From Polyangium spumosum (GTDB lineage Bacteria; Myxococcota_A; Polyangia; Polyangiales; Polyangiaceae), in the NCBI RefSeq assembly GCF_009649845.1, contig NZ_WJIE01000011.1, forward strand, positions 219,543 through 283,542: a DNA stretch of 64,000 nucleotides. The letters are read 5' to 3'. Below are positions 63,795-64,000 of the stretch, in pieces. A program made the translations under genes and the position numbers. The notes under the pieces are model-generated. The model searched no databases. It saw only the letters and a list, made by a program, of their open reading frames with translations, and was not told where the DNA came from. Positions within the stretch are counted from its first letter, which is position 1; every line of letters begins with the position of its first letter.

Positions 63795-64000
63795 CGACGG
63801 GGCGTAACCTAGGCAGGATGCCGCCGGTGGCTCAAGGGAAAAACGTGGTGTGTGAACATACTACGGGCGCGAAGGATCCCGGGTTCGCACGAACGCGCGG
63901 GAAAAACGGAGCGGTTTCCCCGGCCAGACCGCGGCGTCGCCATCTCCCGATCGTGAGGAGGAGGTTCGTCACGGGATCGTCACCCGGGAGAGCTTGACAG

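Overview
The window is high-GC DNA (about 70 percent G+C by eye, with G or C at most third codon positions). It comes from a soil deltaproteobacterium of the myxobacterial type, most likely the Polyangiaceae/Sorangiineae. The signs are abundant eukaryote-like Ser/Thr kinases, a kinase-FGE-sulfatase fusion, many Cys-lipidated proteins, a MYXO-CTERM sorting tail, PEGA/TPR proteins and a complete pilMNOPQ cluster. No tRNA, rRNA, insertion sequence, prophage or CRISPR array was seen. This is chromosomal backbone with lineage-specific accessory genes between conserved ones.

Layout. 0-5.4 kb: aspartate kinase, an acidic propeller-like protein, a DUF4911/unknown/redoxin-like trio and a cytosolic PhnD-like binding protein. 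5.4-11.9 kb: a 2-hydroxyacyl-CoA dehydratase-like protein and its double-ASKHA activase, divergent from a TetR regulator across a perfect 9+9 bp palindrome. 11.9-19.7 kb: a glutamine amidotransferase, a YkgJ Cys-cluster protein, a run of four tiny lipoproteins, the kinase-FGE fusion, and an envelope redox operon (VKOR-DsbA fusion, OmpA-like protein, TlpA thioredoxin). 19.9-22.5 kb: small exported proteins, a hotdog protein and a 43-bp hairpin-forming tandem repeat. 22.5-27.1 kb: an overlapping four-gene operon of kinase, TPR/PEGA protein, propeller lipoprotein and ExbD-like lipoprotein. 27.2-37.4 kb: YgfZ, glutamate dehydrogenase with a clear terminator, UppS-CdsA, a Kal-Kce fusion, a large membrane-anchored protein, a FliA/WhiG-type sigma factor and a LysM/DUF882 protein. 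37.6-43.9 kb: pilMNOPQ, a 42-bp tandem repeat and an AgmX/TonB-C-like protein. 43.9-50 kb: a MYXO-CTERM surface protein, a STAS-like protein, an Rpn/DUF4351 protein and peptide release factor 3. 50-58.2 kb: an S37 peptidase, an Lgt fused to a Pro/Tyr linker and a beta-barrel-like domain, its overlapping Cys/Asn-repeat lipoprotein, a DUF389 protein, a zinc-ribbon membrane protein and an arrestin-like protein. 58.2-63.8 kb: a 5'-nucleotidase lipoprotein, a Cys-rich lipoprotein and an outer-membrane barrel.

Much of the window deals with the cell envelope: lipoprotein maturation (Lgt) and its many substrates, disulfide chemistry, the pilus secretin, lipid precursors (UppS, CdsA) and surface-anchored proteins. 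The most unusual points are the Lgt-linker-barrel fusion overlapping a lipoprotein gene with 14 cysteines in about 49 residues; the TetR-controlled activase/dehydratase pair, whose operator half-sites recur on the far side of the regulator; the overlapping kinase-PEGA-propeller-ExbD operon; and two unrelated intergenic tandem repeats of 42-43 bp.
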